From an uncultured Oscillospiraceae bacterium (GTDB taxonomy: Bacteria; Bacillota; Clostridia; Oscillospirales; JAAYXM01): a DNA stretch of 40,526 bases. Below the pieces are notes generated by a model. That model searched no databases, was not told where the DNA came from, and saw only the letters and a program-made list of their open reading frames with translations. The number at the start of each line of letters is the position of its first letter. Positions within the stretch are counted from its first letter, which is position 1. The DNA lies in the NCBI GenBank assembly GCA_934646115.1, contig CAKUEM010000012.1:1-40526 (forward strand). The letters are read 5' to 3'. The position numbers and the translations under genes are program-made. Positions 23,606-31,221 of the stretch are shown in pieces.

Positions 23606-25267
23606 ATGAAACGAATTTTTTCTTTGCTTTTGATGTTCGCTCTGCTCGTTCCTTGCTTTGCTTCGGCGACTGATGCGCCAGAGATGAGCGAGGCGGATGT
23701 ATTGGTCGCGCTCGGGATGCTCCGCGGAACGGAGAAGGGGCTGGAGCTTGACCGCGATGTAACGCGCGCAGAGGCGGTAACGATGCTTTATCGTATATCG
23801 GCGCAGGAGGAGACCGCGCGCACTTATCGGGGGTATTTTTCCGATGTGCCGAGCAGTCATTGGGCGAGCGGCTGGATCGAGCGCGCCTATGAGGATAAAT
23901 ATGTTCAGGGCACAGGCGGCGCAATGTTTTGCCCAAATCGCGCGGTCAGCGGCGTGGAATTTACCAAAATGCTGCTTTCAATGCTTGGATATCAGGATAT
24001 TACGCTTGAAAACTGCAATGAATATGGAAAATTGAGCGGAATTTTAGAAAAAGACCAGACGAACGCTCCGCTCACGCGCGGCGAGGTGGCGGCGCTTTGC
24101 TACCATGCGATGAAGGCAAGGCGCAATTCCGATGCCCCTCTTTATCAAACGCTGACGCTCGGGCGCGAAAAAGAGGCGTATTTCCTCGGTGACATGCCAA
24201 TGAGCTTTACAGACGAATTGCGCACGCATATGCCGAGCGATCAGAACTATATGTTCTCTCCGTTTTCTGTTCGAATGGCGCTTGCGATGGCGGCAAACGG
24301 CGCGAAGGGCGCCACGAAGGCAGAAATTCTGGATACATTGCAGATCGAGGATCTTGCGGCGTTCAACGCCGAGAGCAAGCGGCGGATCGAGCAATATTCC
24401 GCGCTTGAAAACGCGCAGCTTCAAGTGGCAAACGCCATTTGGGCGAATCAGGAGATTTTAAAAAACGGGTTCCGGACCGATTATAAAAGCCTGATTTCAA
24501 GCTTCTATCACGGCGCGGCGGAAATGACGGATATGTCCCGCGCGGTAGAGCAGATCAACGGATGGGTCGGCGCGAACACAAACGGAAAAATTCCCGGCAT
24601 TCTTTCTGAAGACGACCTGCCGTTTGCGGCATTTCTTGCAAACGCGGTGTATTTTAAAGCCGCCTGGAGCACGCCGTTTGATGCAAAATTGACCGATCGC
24701 GCAGAATTTACCAACCGAGACGGGACGAAAACGGAAACCGATTTCATGCATCAGAGCAAATATTTTGATTATTTCGAGGGCAACGGCGTGCAGATGCTGC
24801 GCCTGCCTTATCGGCATGATGAAAACGACCCGGTTCGGCTCAGCATGTATGTCATTCTCGCCGATACGGATATTGATGCGGAATATTACGTTAAAACGCG
24901 CGAAATGCAAAGCCAGATGGTGATCCTCTCGCTTCCGAAATTCAAAACAGAGTGGGGCGAGCGTATCACAGCGGCGTTGCAAGATATGGGGATCGACCGC
25001 GCGTTTGATACGGATCGCGCTGATTTTTCCGCGATTTCCGGGGAATGGCCGCTCTTTATCGAGAACGTGATGCACAAAACTTATATTCAAGTCGATGAAA
25101 CCGGAACGGAAGCCGCCGCAGTGACCGGGATCGCCGTCGGAGCCGGAGCTGCGCCGTCTGAGCCTGTGGTTTTCACGGCGGATCGTCCGTTTACTTATGT
25201 GATTTACGATGAAACAAATGAGGAAACGCTGTTTGTGGGCGAATATGCATATGCAAAGCAGGAATAG
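23606..25267 (+). CDS. Exported SLH-domain serpin (serine protease inhibitor family)
   Basis: This 553-residue protein has three parts. Residues 1-21 are a signal peptide ending CFASA, with no valid lipobox since P precedes the Cys. Residues about 28-170 hold two to three S-layer homology repeats (for example FSDVPSSHWASGWIERAYE and LTRGEVAALCYHAM), which usually anchor proteins to the cell wall. Residues about 190-553 are a full serpin: MFSPFSVRMALAMAANGAKG, FLANAVYFKAAWSTPFD, LFIENVMHKTYIQVDETGTEAAAVTG, DRPFTYVIYDE. The hinge from G500 to V506 has the small residues of inhibitory serpins. The bond cut lies in a run of G, A, P and S (about 512-518). GGAGGCGG precedes the ATG. It lies between leuD and leuB, so is probably co-transcribed with leucine genes. 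The target protease is unknown. Confidence 0.93.
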   Translation: MKRIFSLLLMFALLVPCFASATDAPEMSEADVLVALGMLRGTEKGLELDRDVTRAEAVTMLYRISAQEETARTYRGYFSDVPSSHWASGWIERAYEDKYVQGTGGAMFCPNRAVSGVEFTKMLLSMLGYQDITLENCNEYGKLSGILEKDQTNAPLTRGEVAALCYHAMKARRNSDAPLYQTLTLGREKEAYFLGDMPMSFTDELRTHMPSDQNYMFSPFSVRMALAMAANGAKGATKAEILDTLQIEDLAAFNAESKRRIEQYSALENAQLQVANAIWANQEILKNGFRTDYKSLISSFYHGAAEMTDMSRAVEQINGWVGANTNGKIPGILSEDDLPFAAFLANAVYFKAAWSTPFDAKLTDRAEFTNRDGTKTETDFMHQSKYFDYFEGNGVQMLRLPYRHDENDPVRLSMYVILADTDIDAEYYVKTREMQSQMVILSLPKFKTEWGERITAALQDMGIDRAFDTDRADFSAISGEWPLFIENVMHKTYIQVDETGTEAAAVTGIAVGAGAAPSEPVVFTADRPFTYVIYDETNEETLFVGEYAYAKQE

Positions 25268-25318
25268 CGCGGGCAAAAAAGTCATTGCTTTATTGAATGC
25301 TTCAGGAGGCGAATTCGC

Positions 25319-26371
25319 ATGAAATTTCAGATAGCAGTCATACCGGGCGATGGGATCGGTCCGGAAGTGATCGCTGCCGCGCGCCAGGTGCTGGACGCAA
25401 TCGCGCAGCGCTTTGGGCACCAGTTTTGCTATACGGAGATCATTGCGGGCGGCGCGTCGCTCGATCGGTTCGACACGCCGCTTTTGCCGGGGGAGCTTAA
25501 CAAGGCGAAGGCGGCGGACGCAGTGCTTCTCGGCGCGGTGGGCGGTCCGAAATGGGATACGCTGCCCGCCTACAAGCGTCCGGAAAATGCGCTGTTTGCA
25601 CTGCGCAGCGAGCTTGGGCTGTTTGCCAATCTGCGCCCGGCGGTTATGTTTGCGCCGCTCCGCGCGGCATGCCCGCTCAAGCGCTGTGATACGCTCGATA
25701 TTTTGATCGTTCGCGAGCTGACGGGCGGGATCTATTTCGGCGCGCATCAGCGCGAGGGCGACGCGGCGTCCGATGTGATGCGCTACACCGTGCCTGAGAT
25801 CACGCGGATCGCGCATGTGGCATTTCGCGCGGCACGGCGGCGCTCGCGGCGTGTGGTCAGCGTGGATAAGGCGAATGTGCTTGCATGCTCGCGGCTTTGG
25901 CGCGAGGTGCTGCATGCGGTCGCGGCGGAATATCCGGATGTGGAATATTCTGACATGCTGGTTGATAATTGCGCGATGCAGCTTGTGCGCGATCCGGGGC
26001 AATTTGACGTGATCGTAACAGAGAATATGTTCGGCGATATTTTATCCGACGAGGCGGCAATGCTGACCGGGTCGCTCGGGCTGCTGCCGTCCTCCAGCAT
26101 GGGCGAGGGGACATTCGGCATGTTCGAGCCGGTGCACGGCTCCGCGCCGGACATTGCCGGGCGGCATCTTGCAAACCCGATCGCGGCGATTTTATCCGCG
26201 GCGATGATGCTGCGCGATTCGTTCGCGCTCTCGGAAGAGGCGGCGTGCGTGGAGCGCGCGGTTTCTGCGGCGCTTGCGCGCGGAAAACGCACGGCGGATC
26301 TGGCAAACGGCGCGACCGCATGCACGACCGAGCAGATGACAGACGCAATTCTTGCGGAGATTCGCAATTAG
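25319..26371 (+). CDS. leuB: 3-isopropylmalate dehydrogenase
   Basis: LeuB oxidises and decarboxylates 3-isopropylmalate to 2-ketoisocaproate with NAD. The 350 residues show IAVIPGDGIGPEVI at the start, LGAVGGPKWD, RELTGGIYFG with the substrate arginine, SVDKANVLACSRLWR with the catalytic lysine, the metal aspartates in ENMFGDILSDEAAML, and EPVHGSAPDIAG for NAD binding. The ATG at 25319 follows TTCAGGAGGCG. It lies 51 bases after the serpin and completes the leucine route begun by leuA. No clear terminator follows before asnS. Confidence 0.96.
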   Translation: MKFQIAVIPGDGIGPEVIAAARQVLDAIAQRFGHQFCYTEIIAGGASLDRFDTPLLPGELNKAKAADAVLLGAVGGPKWDTLPAYKRPENALFALRSELGLFANLRPAVMFAPLRAACPLKRCDTLDILIVRELTGGIYFGAHQREGDAASDVMRYTVPEITRIAHVAFRAARRRSRRVVSVDKANVLACSRLWREVLHAVAAEYPDVEYSDMLVDNCAMQLVRDPGQFDVIVTENMFGDILSDEAAMLTGSLGLLPSSSMGEGTFGMFEPVHGSAPDIAGRHLANPIAAILSAAMMLRDSFALSEEAACVERAVSAALARGKRTADLANGATACTTEQMTDAILAEIRN

Positions 26372-26391
26372 GCATGGACTTTTGACTGAAA

Positions 26392-26420
26392 TTGTGATAT
26401 TCTATTGTGCATAAGATTAT
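26392..26420 (+). promoter_or_regulatory. Weak candidate promoter of asnS
   Basis: TTGTGA (26392-26397) and GATTAT (26415-26420) are 17 bases apart; each matches consensus at four of six positions. asnS may instead be read through from leuB. Confidence 0.3.
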
Positions 26421-26440
26421 GATTATTGGAGTGAAGCAGC

Positions 26441-27832
26441 GTGAAGTTGGAAACGGTAAAAAACCTGTACCGCAACACGGCGGAGTTTGACGGGAAAACG
26501 GTGACGATCGGCGGATGGGCGCGTACCATTCGTGATTCCAAGGTGTTTGGGTTTATCGAGCTCAACGACGGCTCGTTTTTTAAAAACGTACAGATCGTGT
26601 TAGACGACAGCCTTTCTAATTTTAAAGAGATTATTAAATGCAACGTGGGCAGTGCGCTGATCGTGACCGGGCAGGTCGTTGTGACGCCGGACGCGAAGCA
26701 GCCGTTTGAAATTAAGGCGACGGAGGTCTCGATCGAGGGCGAGAGCACGCAGGATTACCCGCTGCAGAAGAAGCGCCATTCGATGGAATTTTTGCGCACG
26801 ATCGCGTATTTGCGCCCGCGCACCAATACATTTTCGGCGGTTTTCCGCGTGCGCAGCACGGCGGCGTATGCGATCCACAAGTTTTTCCAGGAGCGCGGCT
26901 TTGTTTACGCGCAGACCCCGATCATCACGGGGAGCGACTGCGAGGGTGCGGGCGAAATGTTCCAGATCACCACGCTGGATCTTGAAAATCCGCCCCGCAC
27001 AGACGATGGGCGCGTGGATTATTCTAAGGATTTCTTCGGCCGCGAGACGAATTTAACCGTATCCGGTCAGCTTGAGGCGGAAACGTTTGCGCTTGCTTAC
27101 GGCAAGACCTACACGTTTGGACCGACGTTCCGCGCCGAAAATTCCAACACGGCGCGCCATGCGGCGGAATTTTGGATGATCGAGCCGGAAATTGCGTTTG
27201 CCGACCTGCATGACGACATGGAGCTTGCGGAGGCGATGGTGAAATTCGTGATCTCCTATGTGCTTGAGCAGTGCCCGGAGGAGATGGCGTTTTTCAATCA
27301 GTTCTTCGATCAGGGGCTGGTTGAGCGGCTGCATGCGATCGTGAATGCGGATTTCGGCGTGATGGATTATACCGACGGAATTAAAATTTTAGAGCAGCAC
27401 AAGGATGAATTTGAGTATCCGGTGTTCTGGGGCTGCGATCTGCAAACCGAGCATGAGCGGTATTTGACCGAAAAAGTTATGAAAAAGCCGATGTTCTTGA
27501 TCAATTATCCGAAGGAGATCAAGGCGTTTTACATGCGCATGAACGACGATCAGAAAACGGTCGCCGCAATGGATCTGTTTGTGCCGGGGATCGGCGAGCT
27601 GATCGGCGGCAGTCAGCGTGAGGAGCGCTATGACGTTCTGCTCTCGCGCATTCGCGAGATGGGTCTGCATGAGGAGGATTACGGCTGGTATCTCAACCTG
27701 CGGCGCTTTGGCGGCACGCATCATGCCGGGTTTGGGCTTGGCTTTGAGCGCATGATCATGTATCTTACCGGCGTATCGAACATTCGCGACGTGATCGCTT
27801 TCCCGCGGACGGCGGGGAAATTCGAGTTTTAG
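26441..27832 (+). CDS. asnS: Asparaginyl-tRNA synthetase
   Basis: AsnRS charges tRNA-Asn. The 463-residue class IIb synthetase has an N-terminal OB-fold anticodon domain (VTIGGWARTIRDSK and FIELNDGSFFKNVQIV). Motif 2 follows in FGPTFRAENSNTARHAAEFWMIEPE, here noted as GPTFRAENSNT, and motif 3 in GFGLGFERMIMYLTGVSNIRDVIAFPR. The NIRDVIAFPR ending and the lack of the AspRS insertion separate it from aspartyl-tRNA synthetase. The start codon is GTG at 26441, with GGAGTG about ten bases before it. larE begins one base after its stop, so the lar genes are probably translated from the same message. Confidence 0.96.
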   Translation: MKLETVKNLYRNTAEFDGKTVTIGGWARTIRDSKVFGFIELNDGSFFKNVQIVLDDSLSNFKEIIKCNVGSALIVTGQVVVTPDAKQPFEIKATEVSIEGESTQDYPLQKKRHSMEFLRTIAYLRPRTNTFSAVFRVRSTAAYAIHKFFQERGFVYAQTPIITGSDCEGAGEMFQITTLDLENPPRTDDGRVDYSKDFFGRETNLTVSGQLEAETFALAYGKTYTFGPTFRAENSNTARHAAEFWMIEPEIAFADLHDDMELAEAMVKFVISYVLEQCPEEMAFFNQFFDQGLVERLHAIVNADFGVMDYTDGIKILEQHKDEFEYPVFWGCDLQTEHERYLTEKVMKKPMFLINYPKEIKAFYMRMNDDQKTVAAMDLFVPGIGELIGGSQREERYDVLLSRIREMGLHEEDYGWYLNLRRFGGTHHAGFGLGFERMIMYLTGVSNIRDVIAFPRTAGKFEF

Positions 27833-27833
27833 T

Positions 27834-28634
27834 ATGAATCAGTTTAAGAATTTATTACATACGCTGCGCGGAATGTCCTGCGTTGCGGTGGCATACTCCG
27901 GCGGCGTGGACAGCACTTTGCTGCTCCGCGCCGCCTGTGATGCGCTCGGGGAGAAAAACGTGCTTGCTCTGTCCTGCGTGGGCGCGCTGCATACCGAGCA
28001 GGAGCGTGTTGAAACGCAGCGCTCGGTCGAGCGGCTTTCCGTGCGGCACGTTCTCTGTAAAGTGGATGTGCTTGCCATCGCGGAGGTGGCGGAAAATCTG
28101 CCGCTGCGCTGCTACTTTTGCAAAAAGGAGCTGTTTTCCGAAATGCTTCGCGCGGCGCGGGCGGAGGGCTTTTCCGTGCTTTGCGACGGGACGAACGCGT
28201 CCGATTCCGCCGCGTATCGCCCGGGCTTGCGGGCGCTTACAGAGCTTGGGGTGCGCAGTCCGCTGCGCGATTGCGGCATCACAAAGGCGGATGCGCGGCA
28301 GATCCTGCGCGCGCTCGGCATGCCGGAGGGGGAGCGCCCCTCAAATTCCTGCCTTGCAACGCGTTTCCCGTATCACACACGGCTGACGCCCGAGCTTCTT
28401 GCCCGGGTGGAGCGCGCGGAGCAGATGCTGCACGCGGCGGGGTTTCCGCTCTGCCGGGTGCGCGTGCAGGACACACTTGCGCGCATTGAGCTTCCGTACA
28501 CCGAGTTTGTGCGATTTTTAAACAATACGGCACTACACGCCGCTGTGAAGCAGTGTGGCTTTACATACATAACTTTAGATTTGGATGGGTATCGCAGCGG
28601 ATCGTTTGACACACAGGAGGTTGTGGGCACATGA
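27834..28634 (+). CDS. larE: ATP-dependent sulfur transferase LarE (nickel-pincer cofactor)
   Basis: LarE adds sulfur to the carboxylates of pyridinium dicarboxylate mononucleotide during synthesis of the nickel-pincer nucleotide cofactor. The 266-residue protein has the PP-loop AYSGGVDSTLLLRAA for AMP transfer, then RCYFCKKELF (C93, C96) and SNSCLATRFP (C173). C173 sits where the sacrificial Cys176 of Lactobacillus plantarum LarE lies. The extra Cys pair resembles LarE variants that use three cysteines to hold an Fe-S cluster (inference). It overlaps larC by four bases. No larB or larA is in the window. Confidence 0.92.
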   Translation: MNQFKNLLHTLRGMSCVAVAYSGGVDSTLLLRAACDALGEKNVLALSCVGALHTEQERVETQRSVERLSVRHVLCKVDVLAIAEVAENLPLRCYFCKKELFSEMLRAARAEGFSVLCDGTNASDSAAYRPGLRALTELGVRSPLRDCGITKADARQILRALGMPEGERPSNSCLATRFPYHTRLTPELLARVERAEQMLHAAGFPLCRVRVQDTLARIELPYTEFVRFLNNTALHAAVKQCGFTYITLDLDGYRSGSFDTQEVVGT

Positions 28635-29815
28635 ACACGCTTTATTTTGATTGCTTTTCCGGCATCAGCGGAGATATGACGGTGGCCGCGCTGCTGGAGC
28701 TGGGCGCGGAGGAGGCACAGCTTCAGCAGGTGCTGGACGCGCTGGAGCTGCCCGGCTTTACCGTGTCGCACGGGGACTGCATGAAAGGCGGGATCAAGGC
28801 GCGTTGTTTTTCCGTTGTTCCCACGCGGGAGGAGCATGCGCACCGCACGCTGCGCGATATTCTTGCGCTGCTGGATGCGGCGGATATTCCAGAGCAGACG
28901 CGCGCTCTTTCTGAAAAGATTTTCCGCGTGATCGCGCGCGCAGAGGGGAAAGTACATGGCTGCGCGCCGGAGGATGTGCATTTTCACGAGGTGGGCGCGG
29001 TGGATTCCATCGTAGACATCGTTTCTGCGGCGGAATGCGTGCGCCAGCTCGCGCCGGATCGGATCGTATGTTCCGTCATTCGCGAGGGGCGCGGCATGAT
29101 CGCGTGCGCGCACGGGCTGATCCCGGTTCCCGCGCCGGCTACACTTGAAATTTTATCGGCCGCGGGCGCTGCGTTTTGCAGCACGGAGACCGAGGGCGAA
29201 ATGGTCACGCCGACCGGCGCCGGGATCGCCGCCGCGTTGAGCGATGCGTTTGGCGCGCCGGTTCCCGCAGGCGTTGTGCGCCGCGTGGGCTATGGCGCGG
29301 GGACGCGTGAATTTTCGCACCCCAACGTATTGCGTGCGCTATGGATCGAGGATGCACCGCGCGCGGAGGATGCCGTCACGCTGCTTGAAGCGCAGGTGGA
29401 CGATATGACCGGCGAGACACTCTCTTTTGCGCTGGAGCAGCTGTTTGCCGCCGGCGCGCTGGACGCGTATTTCACCCCGATTTACATGAAAAAGAACCGT
29501 CCCGCCACGCAGATTACGGCACTTTGCCGCGCGGAGGACGCAGAACAGGTCGGAACAGCGCTGCTGCGCCATACCACAACGCTCGGTTATCGCAGCACGA
29601 TCGCTGAGCGGCGCGTGATGCAGCGTCATATGCTGCAAATCAATACGCCATACGGCGAAATCCCGGTCAAATGTGCCAAACTGGGTGAAATTGTGAAATA
29701 TCACGCGGAATTTGACGCGGTTTGCGCGGCGGCGCGGCGGGCAAACGTCGAAGTTGCCAAAGTTCAGGCGGCTGTGCAGGCAGAGCTTGCGCAACTTGCA
29801 TCTTGCAATTCTTAG
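28631..29815 (+). CDS. larC: Nickel-pincer cofactor nickel insertase LarC
   Basis: LarC is a CTP-dependent enzyme that inserts nickel into the dithio precursor to finish the nickel-pincer nucleotide. The N-terminus TLYFDCFSGISGDMTVAALLELG and the His-rich VHFHEVGAVDSIVDIV are family hallmarks, as are TPTGAGIAAAL and EAQVDDMTGE. The protein is a single 394-residue frame; in L. plantarum the gene is split and needs a programmed frameshift, which is not required here. It is coupled to larE (ATGA). The promoter of the next gene overlaps its last codons. The user of the cofactor is not in this window. Confidence 0.93.
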   Translation: MNTLYFDCFSGISGDMTVAALLELGAEEAQLQQVLDALELPGFTVSHGDCMKGGIKARCFSVVPTREEHAHRTLRDILALLDAADIPEQTRALSEKIFRVIARAEGKVHGCAPEDVHFHEVGAVDSIVDIVSAAECVRQLAPDRIVCSVIREGRGMIACAHGLIPVPAPATLEILSAAGAAFCSTETEGEMVTPTGAGIAAALSDAFGAPVPAGVVRRVGYGAGTREFSHPNVLRALWIEDAPRAEDAVTLLEAQVDDMTGETLSFALEQLFAAGALDAYFTPIYMKKNRPATQITALCRAEDAEQVGTALLRHTTTLGYRSTIAERRVMQRHMLQINTPYGEIPVKCAKLGEIVKYHAEFDAVCAAARRANVEVAKVQAAVQAELAQLASCNS

Positions 29816-29831
29816 CATCTAATCGTATAAT
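29803..29831 (+). promoter_or_regulatory. Promoter of the aspartate aminotransferase gene
   Basis: TTGCAA (29803-29808) and TATAAT (29826-29831) have a 17-base spacer. The -35 box lies inside the end of larC. Transcription would start near 29838. Confidence 0.75.
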
Positions 29832-29863
29832 ATCCTAAGACTTATTATATAGGAGGTTTTTTT

Positions 29864-31141
29864 ATGGCAGCTTACACCGCGATGAGCCGCGAGGAGCTTT
29901 CGGCTCTGCGCGCCGCACTGCGTAAAGAATATGAGGAATATCAGGCGAAGGGCTTAAAGCTTGATATGTCGCGCGGGAAGCCGGGCGCGAAGCAACTTGA
30001 CCTGTCTGAGGGCATGCTCTCTGTGGTTTCTACCTCGGAGCAGGCGAAAATCAGCGGCGTTGACGCGCGCAATTACGGCGGTCTGGATGGGCTTCCGGAA
30101 ATGAAGGCGCTGTTTGCCGAGATGCTGGGCGTTGCCCCGTCTGAAGTGATCGTGGGCGGAAATTCCAGCTTGAATATGATGTATGACACGGTGATGCGCG
30201 CGATGCTGTTCGGCATTTTGGGCGCAACCCCGTGGAGCAAGCTCCCGTGTGTGAAATTTTTATGCCCCAGCCCGGGGTATGACCGCCATTTCGCGATTTG
30301 CGAAGCGTTTGGCATCGAGATGATCCCGGTTGCCATGCGCGAGGACGGACCGGATATGGACGAGGTGGAGCGGCTTGTCAGCGCTGATGCCGCGATCAAG
30401 GGCATCTGGTGCGTGCCGAAATACTCCAATCCGGGCGGCGTGACATATTCTGACGCGGTGGTGCGCCGGTTTGCGGCGCTGCGCCCTGCGGCGAAGGATT
30501 TCCGCATTTTCTGGGACAATGCGTATGTGGTGCATGATTTATATGACACGAGCGATGCGCTTTTAAATATTTTAGACGAGTGCCGCAAGGCGGGGCGCGA
30601 GAATCTTTGCTATATCTTCGCCTCGACCTCGAAGGTAACGTTCCCGGGCGCGGGCGTTGCGGCAATGGCGGCGAGCGAGGAGAACCTTGCGTCGATCCGC
30701 AAAATGCTCGGCTTCCAGACGATCGGTCCGGATAAGCTCAACCAGCTGCGGCACATCCGCTTCTTCAAGGATTTAAACGGCGTGCGCGCGCATATGCGCC
30801 GGCATGCGGAGATTATCCGCCCGAAGTTTGAGATCGTGTTAAACACGCTGCAAAATGAGCTTTCCGGTCTTGATATTGCAGATTGGCACAAGCCGAACGG
30901 CGGCTATTTCATCAGCTTAAACGTGCTGCCCGGCTGCGCGAAGGCAGTGCATGCGCTGCTGAAGGAGGCTGGCGTTGTTATGACCGGCGCGGGCGCGACC
31001 TATCCGTATGGCAAGGACCCGGAGGACCGCAATCTGCGCATTGCGCCGACGTTCCCGACCGAGCAGGAGCTGCAAACCGCGGCGGATATGCTCTGCCTGT
31101 GCGTCAAGCTGGCGGCATGCGAGAAGCTGCTTTCAAAATAA
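29864..31141 (+). CDS. Aspartate aminotransferase, class Ic type
   Basis: This is a PLP aminotransferase of 425 residues. It fits the aspartate aminotransferase subgroup known from Corynebacterium (MocR-type aminotransferase family), shown by LDMSRGKPGAKQLDLSEGM at the start, YGGLDGLPEMKALFAEMLG, VPKYSNPGGVTYSD, FWDNAYVVHDLY, and K257 as Schiff-base lysine in ASTSKVTFPGAGVAAM. It would interconvert aspartate and oxaloacetate with glutamate and 2-oxoglutarate. ATAGGAGG precedes the ATG at 29864. It has its own promoter and terminator. Substrate specificity is inferred from the subgroup only. Confidence 0.88.
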   Translation: MAAYTAMSREELSALRAALRKEYEEYQAKGLKLDMSRGKPGAKQLDLSEGMLSVVSTSEQAKISGVDARNYGGLDGLPEMKALFAEMLGVAPSEVIVGGNSSLNMMYDTVMRAMLFGILGATPWSKLPCVKFLCPSPGYDRHFAICEAFGIEMIPVAMREDGPDMDEVERLVSADAAIKGIWCVPKYSNPGGVTYSDAVVRRFAALRPAAKDFRIFWDNAYVVHDLYDTSDALLNILDECRKAGRENLCYIFASTSKVTFPGAGVAAMAASEENLASIRKMLGFQTIGPDKLNQLRHIRFFKDLNGVRAHMRRHAEIIRPKFEIVLNTLQNELSGLDIADWHKPNGGYFISLNVLPGCAKAVHALLKEAGVVMTGAGATYPYGKDPEDRNLRIAPTFPTEQELQTAADMLCLCVKLAACEKLLSK

Positions 31142-31155
31142 ATTAGTCTTACCTG

Positions 31156-31190
31156 CGGTGAAAGCGGCGCGTCTGCTTTCACCGTTTTGT
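31156..31190 (+). terminator. Terminator after the aminotransferase
   Basis: CGGTGAAAGC pairs perfectly with GCTTTCACCG around a 9-base loop, followed by TTTTGT. The T run is short but the stem is strong. Confidence 0.78.
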
Positions 31191-31221
31191 GGGAGAATAG
31201 AAGGAAAGGGTGCACAACCGA

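Noticed and set aside
23606..23680. Serpin as a lipoprotein
   Set aside because: The Cys at residue 17 follows LVP; proline before the Cys does not fit the lipobox, and a normal signal peptidase site (ASA) lies at 19-21.
24497..26002. A 501-codon minus-strand frame opposite the serpin and leuB
   Set aside because: It spans two well-supported genes and their gap, has Arg/His-rich composition and no recognisable domain; it is a shadow of the plus-strand codon pattern.
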